NCBI GenBank assembly: GCA_023264755.1
Contig: JAHFVB010000306.1
Location: 1 to 6,439 of the forward strand
Origin: Mycobacterium sp.
GTDB lineage: Bacteria; Actinomycetota; Actinomycetes; Mycobacteriales; Mycobacteriaceae
Direction of reading: 5' to 3'
DNA: 6,439 nt
In this document: positions 1 through 5,848 of the stretch, piece after piece
Layout: each line of letters starts with the position of its first letter
Numbering within the stretch: the first letter of the stretch is position 1
Position numbers and translations under genes: made by a program
The notes under the pieces: model-generated
Databases searched by the model: none
Told to the model about the DNA's origin: nothing
Seen by the model: the letters and a program-made list of their open reading frames with translations, nothing else

Positions 1-1094
1 TAGGTCAGTCCGATCATCGACGCGTATCCGCTCGGCAGGTTCGGCGCCCCGTTCATGCTGCGCAGCGTCTGGTAGCGCCGCGTCGGGTTGGCGTGGTGGT
101 CGCTGTGCCGCTGCAGGTGGTACAGGAACAGGTTCGTCACCAAGTGGTCGGAGTTCCAGCTGTGTTCGGGCGCGCAGCGTTCGTAGCGTCCGTTCGCCGT
201 CTTCTGCCGGAGCAGGCCGTAGTGCTCGAGGTAGTTGACCGTTTCCAGCAGCGCGAACCCGAAGACCGCGGAGATCACCACGTACGGGAGCACCGCCAGC
301 CCGAAGACCGCGATGAGCGCTCCGTAGAAGACGACCGACATGGCCCAGGCGTTCAGGACGTCGTTGGACCAGTGCCACGGGCTCTTGCCCATGCGGCGCA
401 ACCGCTGGGCTTCCAGCTGCCAGGATGACTTGAGGCTGCCCCAGACGCTGCGGGGTAGGAACTCCCAGAACGTCTCTCCGAAGCGGGCCGAGGCCGGGTC
501 CTCCGGGGTGGCGACGCGGACGTGGTGGCCGCGGTTGTGCTCGATGTAGAAGTGGCCGTAGCAGGTTTGGGCCAGCGTGATCTTGCTCAGCCAGCGCTCG
601 AGGGTGTCCTTCTTGTGGCCGAGTTCGTGGGCGGTGTTGATGCCGACGCCGCCCATCATGCCGACTGAGAGGGCCAGCCCGATCTTGGCCGGCCAGGCCA
701 AGGAGCCGTCGAAGCCGAGCCAGCCGAGGTCCGCCGCGGTGAACAGGTAGGCCCCCAGCACGACCGTCACGTACTGGAACGGAATGAAGCTGTACGTGCA
801 CCGACGGTAGTACTTGTCGTTCTCCAACCGCTCCATGACCTCGTCGGGCGGATTCTGTCCGTCGGGGCCGTACCGCCAGTCGAGCATCGGCAATACCAGG
901 TAGACCAGGATCGGTCCGATCCAGAAGGGCACCTGCGCGGCCGCATGCCAGCCGAGCTGATTGAGCGCCCAGACCACGGGCAGCATCACCAGCACCGCAG
1001 TGGGCACGATCAGGCCCATCAGCCAGAGATATCGCTTCTTGTCCCGCCATTGATCGACGGAATTGCCCGAGACTTCCGAAAGCTCCGTTGCCAC
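1..1094 (-). CDS. alkB: Alkane 1-monooxygenase AlkB (3' end cut by window edge)
   Basis: Integral-membrane non-haem di-iron hydroxylase that oxidises the terminal carbon of n-alkanes to 1-alkanols, taking electrons from rubredoxin. The reading frame is open from a GTG at 1094 to the window edge: 364 complete codons, then the first two bases (TA) of the next. All histidine motifs of the family are visible: HELGH (156-160), EHNRGHH (185-191), NYLEHYG (287-293) and LQRHSDHHA (327-335). Hydrophobic stretches near 24-44, 56-72, 104-121, 136-155, 248-268 and 269-289 fit the six-helix fold. The GTG start has AGGAGGTG nine bases upstream, and the WRDKKRYLWLMGL segment at 16-28 is typical of mycobacterial AlkB. 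Family members are around 400 residues, so about 40-50 C-terminal residues should lie outside; I infer that TA begins a Tyr codon, not a stop. Rubredoxin genes and a TetR regulator usually follow, but are outside the window. Confidence 0.96.
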   Translation of the reverse strand, partial: MATELSEVSGNSVDQWRDKKRYLWLMGLIVPTAVLVMLPVVWALNQLGWHAAAQVPFWIGPILVYLVLPMLDWRYGPDGQNPPDEVMERLENDKYYRRCTYSFIPFQYVTVVLGAYLFTAADLGWLGFDGSLAWPAKIGLALSVGMMGGVGINTAHELGHKKDTLERWLSKITLAQTCYGHFYIEHNRGHHVRVATPEDPASARFGETFWEFLPRSVWGSLKSSWQLEAQRLRRMGKSPWHWSNDVLNAWAMSVVFYGALIAVFGLAVLPYVVISAVFGFALLETVNYLEHYGLLRQKTANGRYERCAPEHSWNSDHLVTNLFLYHLQRHSDHHANPTRRYQTLRSMNGAPNLPSGYASMIGLT

Positions 1095-1101
1095 GACTAG
1101 C

Positions 1102-1109
1102 CACCTCCT
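1102..1109 (-). promoter_or_regulatory. Shine-Dalgarno of alkB
   Basis: On the minus strand these bases read AGGAGGTG, a near-perfect anti-16S match, placed just before the GTG at 1094. It fixes the alkB start and predicts efficient translation. It is much stronger than anything in front of the divergent gene. Confidence 0.85.
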
Positions 1110-1112
1110 GTG

Positions 1113-1139
1113 AGAGTCATCACGTGTTTCCTTGACTCT
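1113..1139. promoter_or_regulatory. Inverted repeat, candidate operator of alkB
   Basis: AGAGTCA at 1113-1119 and TGACTCT at 1133-1139 are perfect 7-bp inverted arms separated by 13 bases. The spacer contains the 6-bp palindrome CACGTG (1121-1126). The right arm overlaps the proposed alkB -10 and the left arm falls in the proposed 5' untranslated leader, a position suited to repression. The repeat is seen directly; the operator role is inferred. A TetR-type regulator encoded downstream of alkB in related genomes is a candidate binder, but its site is not known to me to match this sequence. Confidence 0.45.
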
Positions 1140-1163
1140 AGCGCTCAATTTGTCGTCCGTCTA
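1135..1163 (-). promoter_or_regulatory. Candidate alkB promoter
   Basis: Reading leftward on the minus strand, TAGACG (1163-1158) matches TTGACA at four of six bases. It is followed after exactly 17 bases by TAGAGT (1140-1135), which fits the mycobacterial TAnnnT -10 pattern. Transcription would start near 1128-1129, giving a leader of about 34 bases that contains the Shine-Dalgarno. The 8-bp palindrome GTCTAGAC (1159-1166) covers most of the -35. This is a by-eye prediction without experimental support. Confidence 0.4.
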
Positions 1164-1176
1164 GACATTGAACGCC

Positions 1177-1188
1177 ATTTTGTAAAAT
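1177..1188 (+). promoter_or_regulatory. AT-rich palindrome with -10-like TAAAAT facing the FAD gene
   Basis: ATTTT-GT-AAAAT is an inverted repeat and the most AT-rich spot in the intergenic region. TAAAAT at 1183-1188 fits the TAnnnT -10 pattern for rightward transcription, starting near 1195-1197. I see no good -35 at 17-18 bases, which mycobacterial promoters often tolerate. A start at A1197 would make the ATG there leaderless. It could also be only a binding site or a chance AT patch. Confidence 0.35.
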
Positions 1189-1264
1189 CACCGCTGATGA
1201 CGAGACCGTGACAAGGGGGTTCGCTCCCGGTTGGACGACAAGACCCCCGGGTAACGACCCCGGC

Positions 1265-2647
1265 ATGGACACACGCGCGGTCGTCATCGGCGGGAGCCTC
1301 GCAGGCATGTGCGCCGCCCGGGTGTTGTCGGACCACTACGACCAGGTCACCGTCTACGAGCGCGACCACCTGCCCACCGGGCCGGCCAACCGACCCGCGG
1401 TGCCCCAGGGCAGACACGTCCACCTGCTGATGGCGCGGGGGGCCGCCGAGTTCGAGGCCCTCTTCCCCGGGCTGCTCGACGACATGGTGGCGGCGGGCGT
1501 ACCGAAGCTGGCCAACCGCCCGGATTGCATTCACTTCGGCGCCGCCGGGCACGTACTGGGGACCAACGCCACCCTCCAGCGCGAGTTCACCGCCTACGTG
1601 CCGAGCCGCCCGCACCTGGAGTGGCAGATCCGACGCCGCACGCTGGCCCTGCCCAACGTCGAACTGGTCGCCACGGCGGTGGCCGAGCCGCAGTTCGACC
1701 CGGCCCGACGGCGCGTGACGGGCGTGCTGCTGACGTCCGGGGACGACTCCAGTGCGGTGCCCGCCGAGTTGGTCGTCGACGCCACCGGGCGCGGCACGCG
1801 GCTGCCGCTCTGGCTGGAGCAGTGGGGGTACGGGCGTCCGCCGGAGCGCACGGTCGACGTCGGCATCGACTATGCGACGCATCAGGTCCGCATCCCGGAC
1901 GGAGTCATCCAGGAACGGGTCGTCGTCGCGGGGGCGTCACGGCGACATCCCGTCGGCCTCGGCATGCTCTTCTACGAGGACGGCAACTGGGGCCTGACGA
2001 CGTTCGGCACCGGCCATGTCGCACCACCGCAGAACTTCGCCGAAATGTGCACGCTCGCCGACGAATTGCTGCCGCCGCACCTCAGTGCGGCGGTGCGCAG
2101 CGGGGAACCGCTGGGCGAGGTGGCCTTCCACAAGTACCCGACGAGCAGATGGCGCCGCTACGACGAGCTGAAGCGCTTTCCCGCCGGCATCATCCCGTTC
2201 GGCGACGCCGTCGTGAGCTTCAACCCGACGTACGGCCAAGGCATGACGATGACCTCGATTCAGGCCAAGAACCTGCGCGCCGTGCTGGCTTCGGGTAACC
2301 CCGACATCGCCGGCGAGTTGGCCCGCGCCACGAAGAAGACCACCTGGCCGGTATGGACGATGAACGCCATCGGCGACCTCGCTCTGCACAATGCAGCCGC
2401 CGACCGCGTGCCCTGGTGGTACCTCACCGTGGGCCGGCTGTTCGACCAATTCCTCGGGGCGGCCGAGACGGAAGCCGAACTGGCCGAATGGTTTCTGCGC
2501 CGGTTCAGCCTGCTGGACAGCCTCTACATGGTTCCCGACGCGCGGACGTTGGCCCGCGCCGTCAAGCACAACATGGGTCTGCTGGTCGCGGAGCGACTCA
2601 AGAGCCGGCGGTCAGCGCGCGGTCGAGATCCGGTTCCAAGTAGATGA
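1265..2647 (+). CDS. FAD-dependent oxidoreductase / monooxygenase-like protein, substrate unknown
   Basis: A 460-residue flavoprotein of the PHBH/geranylgeranyl-reductase-like superfamily, resembling what I recall of M. tuberculosis Rv3254. An N-terminal beta-alpha-beta dinucleotide fold is clear: VVIGGSLAG at 6-14, in which the middle Gly of GxGxxG is Ser, ending at the ribose-binding acidic residue E32 of VTVYERD. DATGRG at 172-177 and FGDAVVSFNP...YGQG at 312-326 are the later FAD motifs (GD motif G313-D314, then P321 and G324/G326). No membrane segment is evident, so a cytosolic enzyme is likely. I chose the ATG at 1265 because the Rossmann strand begins right after it. An in-frame GTG at 1208 would add 19 residues of Gly/Pro/Thr-rich sequence with no fold. 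Neither start has a strong ribosome site. The gene diverges from alkB, and its last 50 bases overlap the convergent CDF gene. Flavin binding is well supported; the reaction and substrate cannot be read from sequence. Confidence 0.85.
   Translation: MDTRAVVIGGSLAGMCAARVLSDHYDQVTVYERDHLPTGPANRPAVPQGRHVHLLMARGAAEFEALFPGLLDDMVAAGVPKLANRPDCIHFGAAGHVLGTNATLQREFTAYVPSRPHLEWQIRRRTLALPNVELVATAVAEPQFDPARRRVTGVLLTSGDDSSAVPAELVVDATGRGTRLPLWLEQWGYGRPPERTVDVGIDYATHQVRIPDGVIQERVVVAGASRRHPVGLGMLFYEDGNWGLTTFGTGHVAPPQNFAEMCTLADELLPPHLSAAVRSGEPLGEVAFHKYPTSRWRRYDELKRFPAGIIPFGDAVVSFNPTYGQGMTMTSIQAKNLRAVLASGNPDIAGELARATKKTTWPVWTMNAIGDLALHNAAADRVPWWYLTVGRLFDQFLGAAETEAELAEWFLRRFSLLDSLYMVPDARTLARAVKHNMGLLVAERLKSRRSARGRDPVPSR
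2598..2647. other. 50-bp convergent overlap of two coding ends
   Basis: The plus-strand FAD gene ends with TGA at 2645-2647 and the minus-strand CDF gene ends with TGA (complement) at 2598-2600. The final 16 or so codons of the FAD gene are antisense to the last codons of the CDF gene, including its conserved IYLEPD motif (about 2628-2645). No hairpin followed by a T-run is seen here, so termination is not explained by a simple intrinsic terminator. Confidence 0.85.
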
Positions 2648-3524
2648 CCGTGACCGCGGACACCGCGGCCCGAATGGCGACCTCGGCGGCGTCGATCGTG
2701 GCCGCCACCGTGGCCAGGTCGGTCTCCGGTGCGAGCGCGATCTTGGCGCCGACCAGAAGTTCGTCGGGGCTCAGGTACTGCGTACGAAGGTGAATCACGC
2801 GGTCGATGTGAGCGGTCCGTTCCAGCGCCTGGCGGATGGCCTGGCCCTCCTGCGGGGTGGCGCCCTCTCCGATCAGCGCGCTGTGCATCTCGACCATCAG
2901 AATGACGGCGATCACCGCCAGCAGCGCGCCGATGCAGAGCGTACCGACTCCGTCCCAGATCGGGTTGCCCGTCGCCATGGTCAGGCCGACGCCGGCCAGC
3001 GCGAGCACCAGTCCGATCAGGGCACCGGTGTCCTCCAGCAGCACCACCGGCAGCTCGGGGTTGCGCGACGTGCGGATGAAGCGCCACCAGCTACCCGGGC
3101 CCTTGAGGGGCCGTGACTCCACCATCGCGGTGCGAAAGCTGAAGCCCTCCAGCCCGATTGCCACCACCAGGATCGCGATGGCCAAGTATGGCGAGGTCAA
3201 TTCGTGAGGATGGACGACCTTCTCGTAACCCTCGTAGAGGGCGAATGCCGCGCCCAGCGAGAACAGCACCAGCGCGACCACGAACGCATAGAAGTAGCGG
3301 CTTCGCCCGTACCCGAACTGGTGCAGCGCGTCGGGTTGCTTGCCCGCCTGCCGCTGCCCCAAGAGCAGCAGCCCCTGGTTGGACGTATCGGCGACGGAGT
3401 GCACCCCCTCGGCGAGCATCGAGGAACTTCCGGTGATGAGGAATCCGACGAACTTCGCCAACGCGATGCCGGCGTTCGCCAGCGCGGCGGCGATGATCGC
3501 GCGCTTACTTCCCCCGGTCGACAT
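2598..3524 (-). CDS. CDF-family cation efflux transporter (SLC30A9-like type)
   Basis: A 308-residue cation diffusion facilitator: a cytoplasmic-membrane, proton-driven exporter of divalent metal, probably Zn(II) or a similar ion. Six hydrophobic helices can be placed near 10-30, 34-56, 78-97, 113-130, 157-181 and 191-212. They are followed by a soluble C-terminal dimerisation domain (about 213-300) ending in the family motif VIYLEPD (293-299). Helix 2 carries HSVADTSNQ, giving H42-xxx-D46. Helix 5 carries LLEDTGA with E164-D165, where the usual HxxxD pair would lie. HQFGYGRSRYF at 68-78 and this ED pattern resemble the SLC30A9/ZnT9-like branch more than YiiP. There is no His-rich loop. The start ATG has AGAAGGG six bases upstream (3531-3537). 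The gene follows manA by 18 bases and should be last in the operon. The metal specificity is inferred, not shown. Confidence 0.93.
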   Translation of the reverse strand: MSTGGSKRAIIAAALANAGIALAKFVGFLITGSSSMLAEGVHSVADTSNQGLLLLGQRQAGKQPDALHQFGYGRSRYFYAFVVALVLFSLGAAFALYEGYEKVVHPHELTSPYLAIAILVVAIGLEGFSFRTAMVESRPLKGPGSWWRFIRTSRNPELPVVLLEDTGALIGLVLALAGVGLTMATGNPIWDGVGTLCIGALLAVIAVILMVEMHSALIGEGATPQEGQAIRQALERTAHIDRVIHLRTQYLSPDELLVGAKIALAPETDLATVAATIDAAEVAIRAAVSAVTVIYLEPDLDRALTAGS

Positions 3525-3530
3525 CGCGAT

Positions 3531-3537
3531 CCCTTCT
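3531..3537 (-). promoter_or_regulatory. Shine-Dalgarno of the CDF gene
   Basis: The minus strand reads AGAAGGG, six bases ahead of the ATG at 3524 and inside the 18-base gap after the manA stop. It supports this start and independent translation initiation on a shared transcript. Confidence 0.7.
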
Positions 3538-3542
3538 CGAAC

Positions 3543-4769
3543 TCAAATGCCAACCGTGACGCGGAACAACGTGGCCGGTTGGTCGGCGAGCAGCCGGATG
3601 GGCCCGTCGTCGGCCGCGACCCACGCCGCGGCCCCCCGCTGCAGCATCAAGGAATTGGTCTTGGCGTGCACTTGCACCGAACCCTCCGAGCACAGCAGCA
3701 CCTGCGGACCGTCGTGCCGGGCCGGCGCGTCCACCTGATGTCCCAGTAGTTCGCCGTCCAGGCTCAACAGTGACAGCGCGAACTCGAGCGCCGGCGTGTC
3801 GTAGGCGAGTTCGAAACCGTCGGCGGTCACCGCGGGCCGAATCACCAGGTCGTCGGTCGGGGTGAAGTCGAGCACCCTCAGCAGTTCGGGCACGTCGACG
3901 TGCTTGGGTGTCAATCCGCCGCGTAAGACGTTGTCGGAGTTGGCCATGACTTCGAAGCCGACCCCATGCAGGTAGGTGTGCAGGTTTCCGGCGGGCAGAT
4001 AGATGCCCTCTCCGGGAGCCAGACTGATCCGGTTCAGCAGCGTCGCCGCCAACACGCCCGCATCGCTGGGGTAGCGCTCCCCCAACTCGAGTGCGGACTT
4101 GGCCTCGGCGGCGAATTCGGTTGCCCCGGAACGCAGATAGTTGACCGCGCCGTCGAGCACTGCCGGCACCAACACGTCCAGCGTGGACTGCGGCGCGGTG
4201 ATCCACGTGGTGAACAACGCACGCAGTCCATCGGCGTCGGCCTGCCCGGACAGCAGGCCGATGAACGGGTCGAGATCGGGCACGGCGAGCGCCCGCAGAT
4301 ACTCGATGCTGCGCTCGACCGGACGGAAGCCGGCCAGGGCCTCGAACGGACCGAGCGCGACGATCAACTCGGGCTTGTGACTACGGTCGCGATAGTTGCG
4401 CGTCGGAGCCGACAGCGGGACGCCGCGGGCGTCCTCGTGAGCGAAACCCTCACGGGCCTGTTGGACACTGGGGTGCGCCTGCAACGACAACGGTTCGTCG
4501 GCGGCCAGCACCTTGGCCAAGAACGGCAGGGCGTCGCCGAACCGCTCGCGGGTGGCCGCGCCGAGCTGACCCTCGGGGTCGGCCCGGATGGCCTCCAGCA
4601 GCGACTTCTCGCCGTCGTCGGTTTCCAGCTGAGCCGGATCCCCGGGGTTGGCGCCCAGCCACAGTTCGGCTTCGGGATGCGCTGCCGGACTGGGTCTTCC
4701 GGTGAATTCGGCGATGGCGGTGTGCGAACCCCATGCATAGGTCCGCACCGCGCCGCGTAGCAGCTCCAC
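3543..4769 (-). CDS. manA: Mannose-6-phosphate isomerase, type I (ManA)
   Basis: A 408-residue cytosolic zinc enzyme interconverting fructose-6-phosphate and mannose-6-phosphate, the entry to GDP-mannose for mannolipids and lipoglycans. All metal ligands of type I PMI are seen: Q97 and H99 in LSLQAHPS, E134 in HKPELIVAL and H264 in YLPAGNLHTYLHG. The active-site Arg is R283 in NSDNVLRGGLTPKH. The first three ligands carry the same numbers as I recall for E. coli ManA, and H264/R283 are both shifted by nine. The length matches the mycobacterial enzyme. The N-terminal RGAVRTYAWGSHTAIAE is a family hallmark and supports the GTG start at 4769; an AGGCG sequence lies just upstream. The gene begins five bases after the tobH-like stop, so translational coupling is likely. 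No missing residue or frameshift was found. Confidence 0.98.
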   Translation of the reverse strand: MELLRGAVRTYAWGSHTAIAEFTGRPSPAAHPEAELWLGANPGDPAQLETDDGEKSLLEAIRADPEGQLGAATRERFGDALPFLAKVLAADEPLSLQAHPSVQQAREGFAHEDARGVPLSAPTRNYRDRSHKPELIVALGPFEALAGFRPVERSIEYLRALAVPDLDPFIGLLSGQADADGLRALFTTWITAPQSTLDVLVPAVLDGAVNYLRSGATEFAAEAKSALELGERYPSDAGVLAATLLNRISLAPGEGIYLPAGNLHTYLHGVGFEVMANSDNVLRGGLTPKHVDVPELLRVLDFTPTDDLVIRPAVTADGFELAYDTPALEFALSLLSLDGELLGHQVDAPARHDGPQVLLCSEGSVQVHAKTNSLMLQRGAAAWVAADDGPIRLLADQPATLFRVTVGI

Positions 4770-4774
4770 TTCGC

Positions 4775-5848
4775 CTAACCCCGTGCCAATCTCAAGTACA
4801 CCGCTGCCATCTCCAGCCGCACCGCCATCAACGCCAACTGCTGTTCCGGTCTACCACCCGAGGTCGGCGCCGCGACGTCGGGCACGTCCTCGGCGCTGAT
4901 GAGGTCGATGTCCTCGAACCCGGCCAGCCTGGTGGCCAGCACGGAGCGCTCCTCACCGGTGGTCAGGACGACGGTACGCACCCTGGCTGGCAATGGGCCG
5001 TCGAGCTCCTCGTCGTGGAACAGCGAGGTCTCGTAGTCGGAGGCCGCCGCGGCGAGCCCGCTCGGCACCGCGACGAGGGCGTCGGACAATTCGGCCGCCG
5101 CCATCACCTCGAGTCCGACGCGAAGCATGAATGCACTGGTGTGCCGCGCCAGGACCAGGGTCGCCGCGTTGTCACCCGCGAGCACCACCCGCCGGCCCGA
5201 CATGCGCTCGGCCAGCCGCTTCGCCGGGTTGGTGAACGACTCCCGGCCCGCGCTGTTGCGCAGCGCTTCGGCGTCGAGGTCGTCGGCGAGCGCGGCCAAG
5301 TCCATCTGCATGCCCGAGTCGATCACCCGCAGGATCGCCAAGCCGGCCGCGAAGTAGCGCATCAACCCGAAGTCCTCGGGGACCGTCAGCCGTGGACTCA
5401 GGACGACGGCGCGGCCCGCGGCGACTTCGCGTAGCGGGCCTTCCTCGGGAGCGACGATGACGACTCGGGCACCGCGGCGGATGCCGGTGGCGGCGGCCGC
5501 GGCCAGGACCGGGTCACCGGGATGATCACCGGCGACGACGAGCACGTCCAGCGCGCCGAGCCACGGCGGCACTTCGGAGGCGACGACGAACGGCGCCGCC
5601 ATCGAACCGCCGAGCGCGGCACCGAGCAGCGTTCCAGCCGTCGCGGCGGGGCCGTGGGTGGCCACCCAACTGACGCTGCGCGGCGGAAGGTCCGACCGCA
5701 GCGAATCGAGCACGCCTTCCTCCAGCGCGGAGGCGGTGGCCCGCACCTGCGCACCCCCCATCGAGGCCGCGCGCAGCAGCCCCGCGCGGTCGGCGTTCAG
5801 CAACCCCTCGACGTCGTCGAGGTCGACGGTGGCGTGCGCGGCGCTCAC
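4775..5848 (-). CDS. TobH-like, SIS-fold protein related to phosphoglucose/phosphomannose isomerases, probably non-catalytic
   Basis: A 357-residue Ala/Val/Leu-rich soluble protein, corresponding by position to M. tuberculosis Rv3256c; such genes are often labelled TobH or SIS-domain protein. Two alternating alpha/beta halves are visible: WVATHGPAATAGTLLG (61-76) with DVLVVAGDHPGDP (101-113) and ARVVIVAP (127-134), then RRVVLAGDNAATLV (219-232) with the second half following. By pattern this matches the archaeal bifunctional PGI/PMI layout. However, the Ser/Thr-rich SYSGNTxET phosphosugar loop is replaced by AGDHPGDP, and the ELNHNE-type segment carrying the catalytic His reads AELSDAL (252-258). 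E203 is a candidate for the remaining catalytic Glu, unproven. It starts with GTG at 5848, whose GTGA overlaps the manB stop by four bases, and lies five bases before manA. I infer a scaffold, sensor or altered-substrate role in mannose-phosphate metabolism. The fold assignment is moderate and the function unknown. Confidence 0.8.
   Translation of the reverse strand: MSAAHATVDLDDVEGLLNADRAGLLRAASMGGAQVRATASALEEGVLDSLRSDLPPRSVSWVATHGPAATAGTLLGAALGGSMAAPFVVASEVPPWLGALDVLVVAGDHPGDPVLAAAAATGIRRGARVVIVAPEEGPLREVAAGRAVVLSPRLTVPEDFGLMRYFAAGLAILRVIDSGMQMDLAALADDLDAEALRNSAGRESFTNPAKRLAERMSGRRVVLAGDNAATLVLARHTSAFMLRVGLEVMAAAELSDALVAVPSGLAAAASDYETSLFHDEELDGPLPARVRTVVLTTGEERSVLATRLAGFEDIDLISAEDVPDVAAPTSGGRPEQQLALMAVRLEMAAVYLRLARG
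5845..5848 (-). other. GTGA start/stop overlap, manB to tobH-like gene
   Basis: On the minus strand the four bases GTGA contain both the GTG start of the tobH-like gene and the TGA stop of manB. This arrangement usually couples translation by re-initiation and supports fixed relative synthesis of the two proteins. Confidence 0.85.

Noticed and set aside
258..312. 13-bp direct repeat CCCGAAGACCGCG at 258-270 and 300-312
   Set aside because: Both copies encode AVFG inside alkB membrane segments in the same frame, 14 codons apart. Biased codon choice explains the match.
1208..1264. N-terminal 19-residue extension of the FAD protein from GTG 1208
   Set aside because: The extension is Gly/Pro/Thr-rich with no fold and the Rossmann strand starts right after ATG 1265. 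It is kept only as an alternative start.
1145..1882. 245-codon minus-strand open frame opposite the FAD gene
   Set aside because: It is the high-GC antisense shadow of a well-supported flavoprotein, with an Arg/Gly/Pro/His-rich composition and no motif. It would also cover the alkB promoter region.
2585..2660. Possible bidirectional terminator between the convergent genes
   Set aside because: The region is GC-rich with weak hairpin potential, but no T-run follows on either strand, and it is coding on both.
2391..3116. 241-codon plus-strand open frame running from the FAD gene across the CDF gene
   Set aside because: It straddles two real genes in the wrong frame and its second half is antisense to CDF helices; no motif or ribosome site.
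3966..4760. 264-codon plus-strand open frame opposite manA
   Set aside because: It lies wholly antisense to ManA, whose metal ligands and catalytic Arg are intact. The translation is Gln/Gly/Arg-rich without recognisable domains.
4733..5434. 233-codon plus-strand open frame opposite the tobH-like gene
   Set aside because: It is antisense to a gene fixed in an operon by 4- and 5-nt junctions. The composition is typical of shadow frames and no domain was seen.
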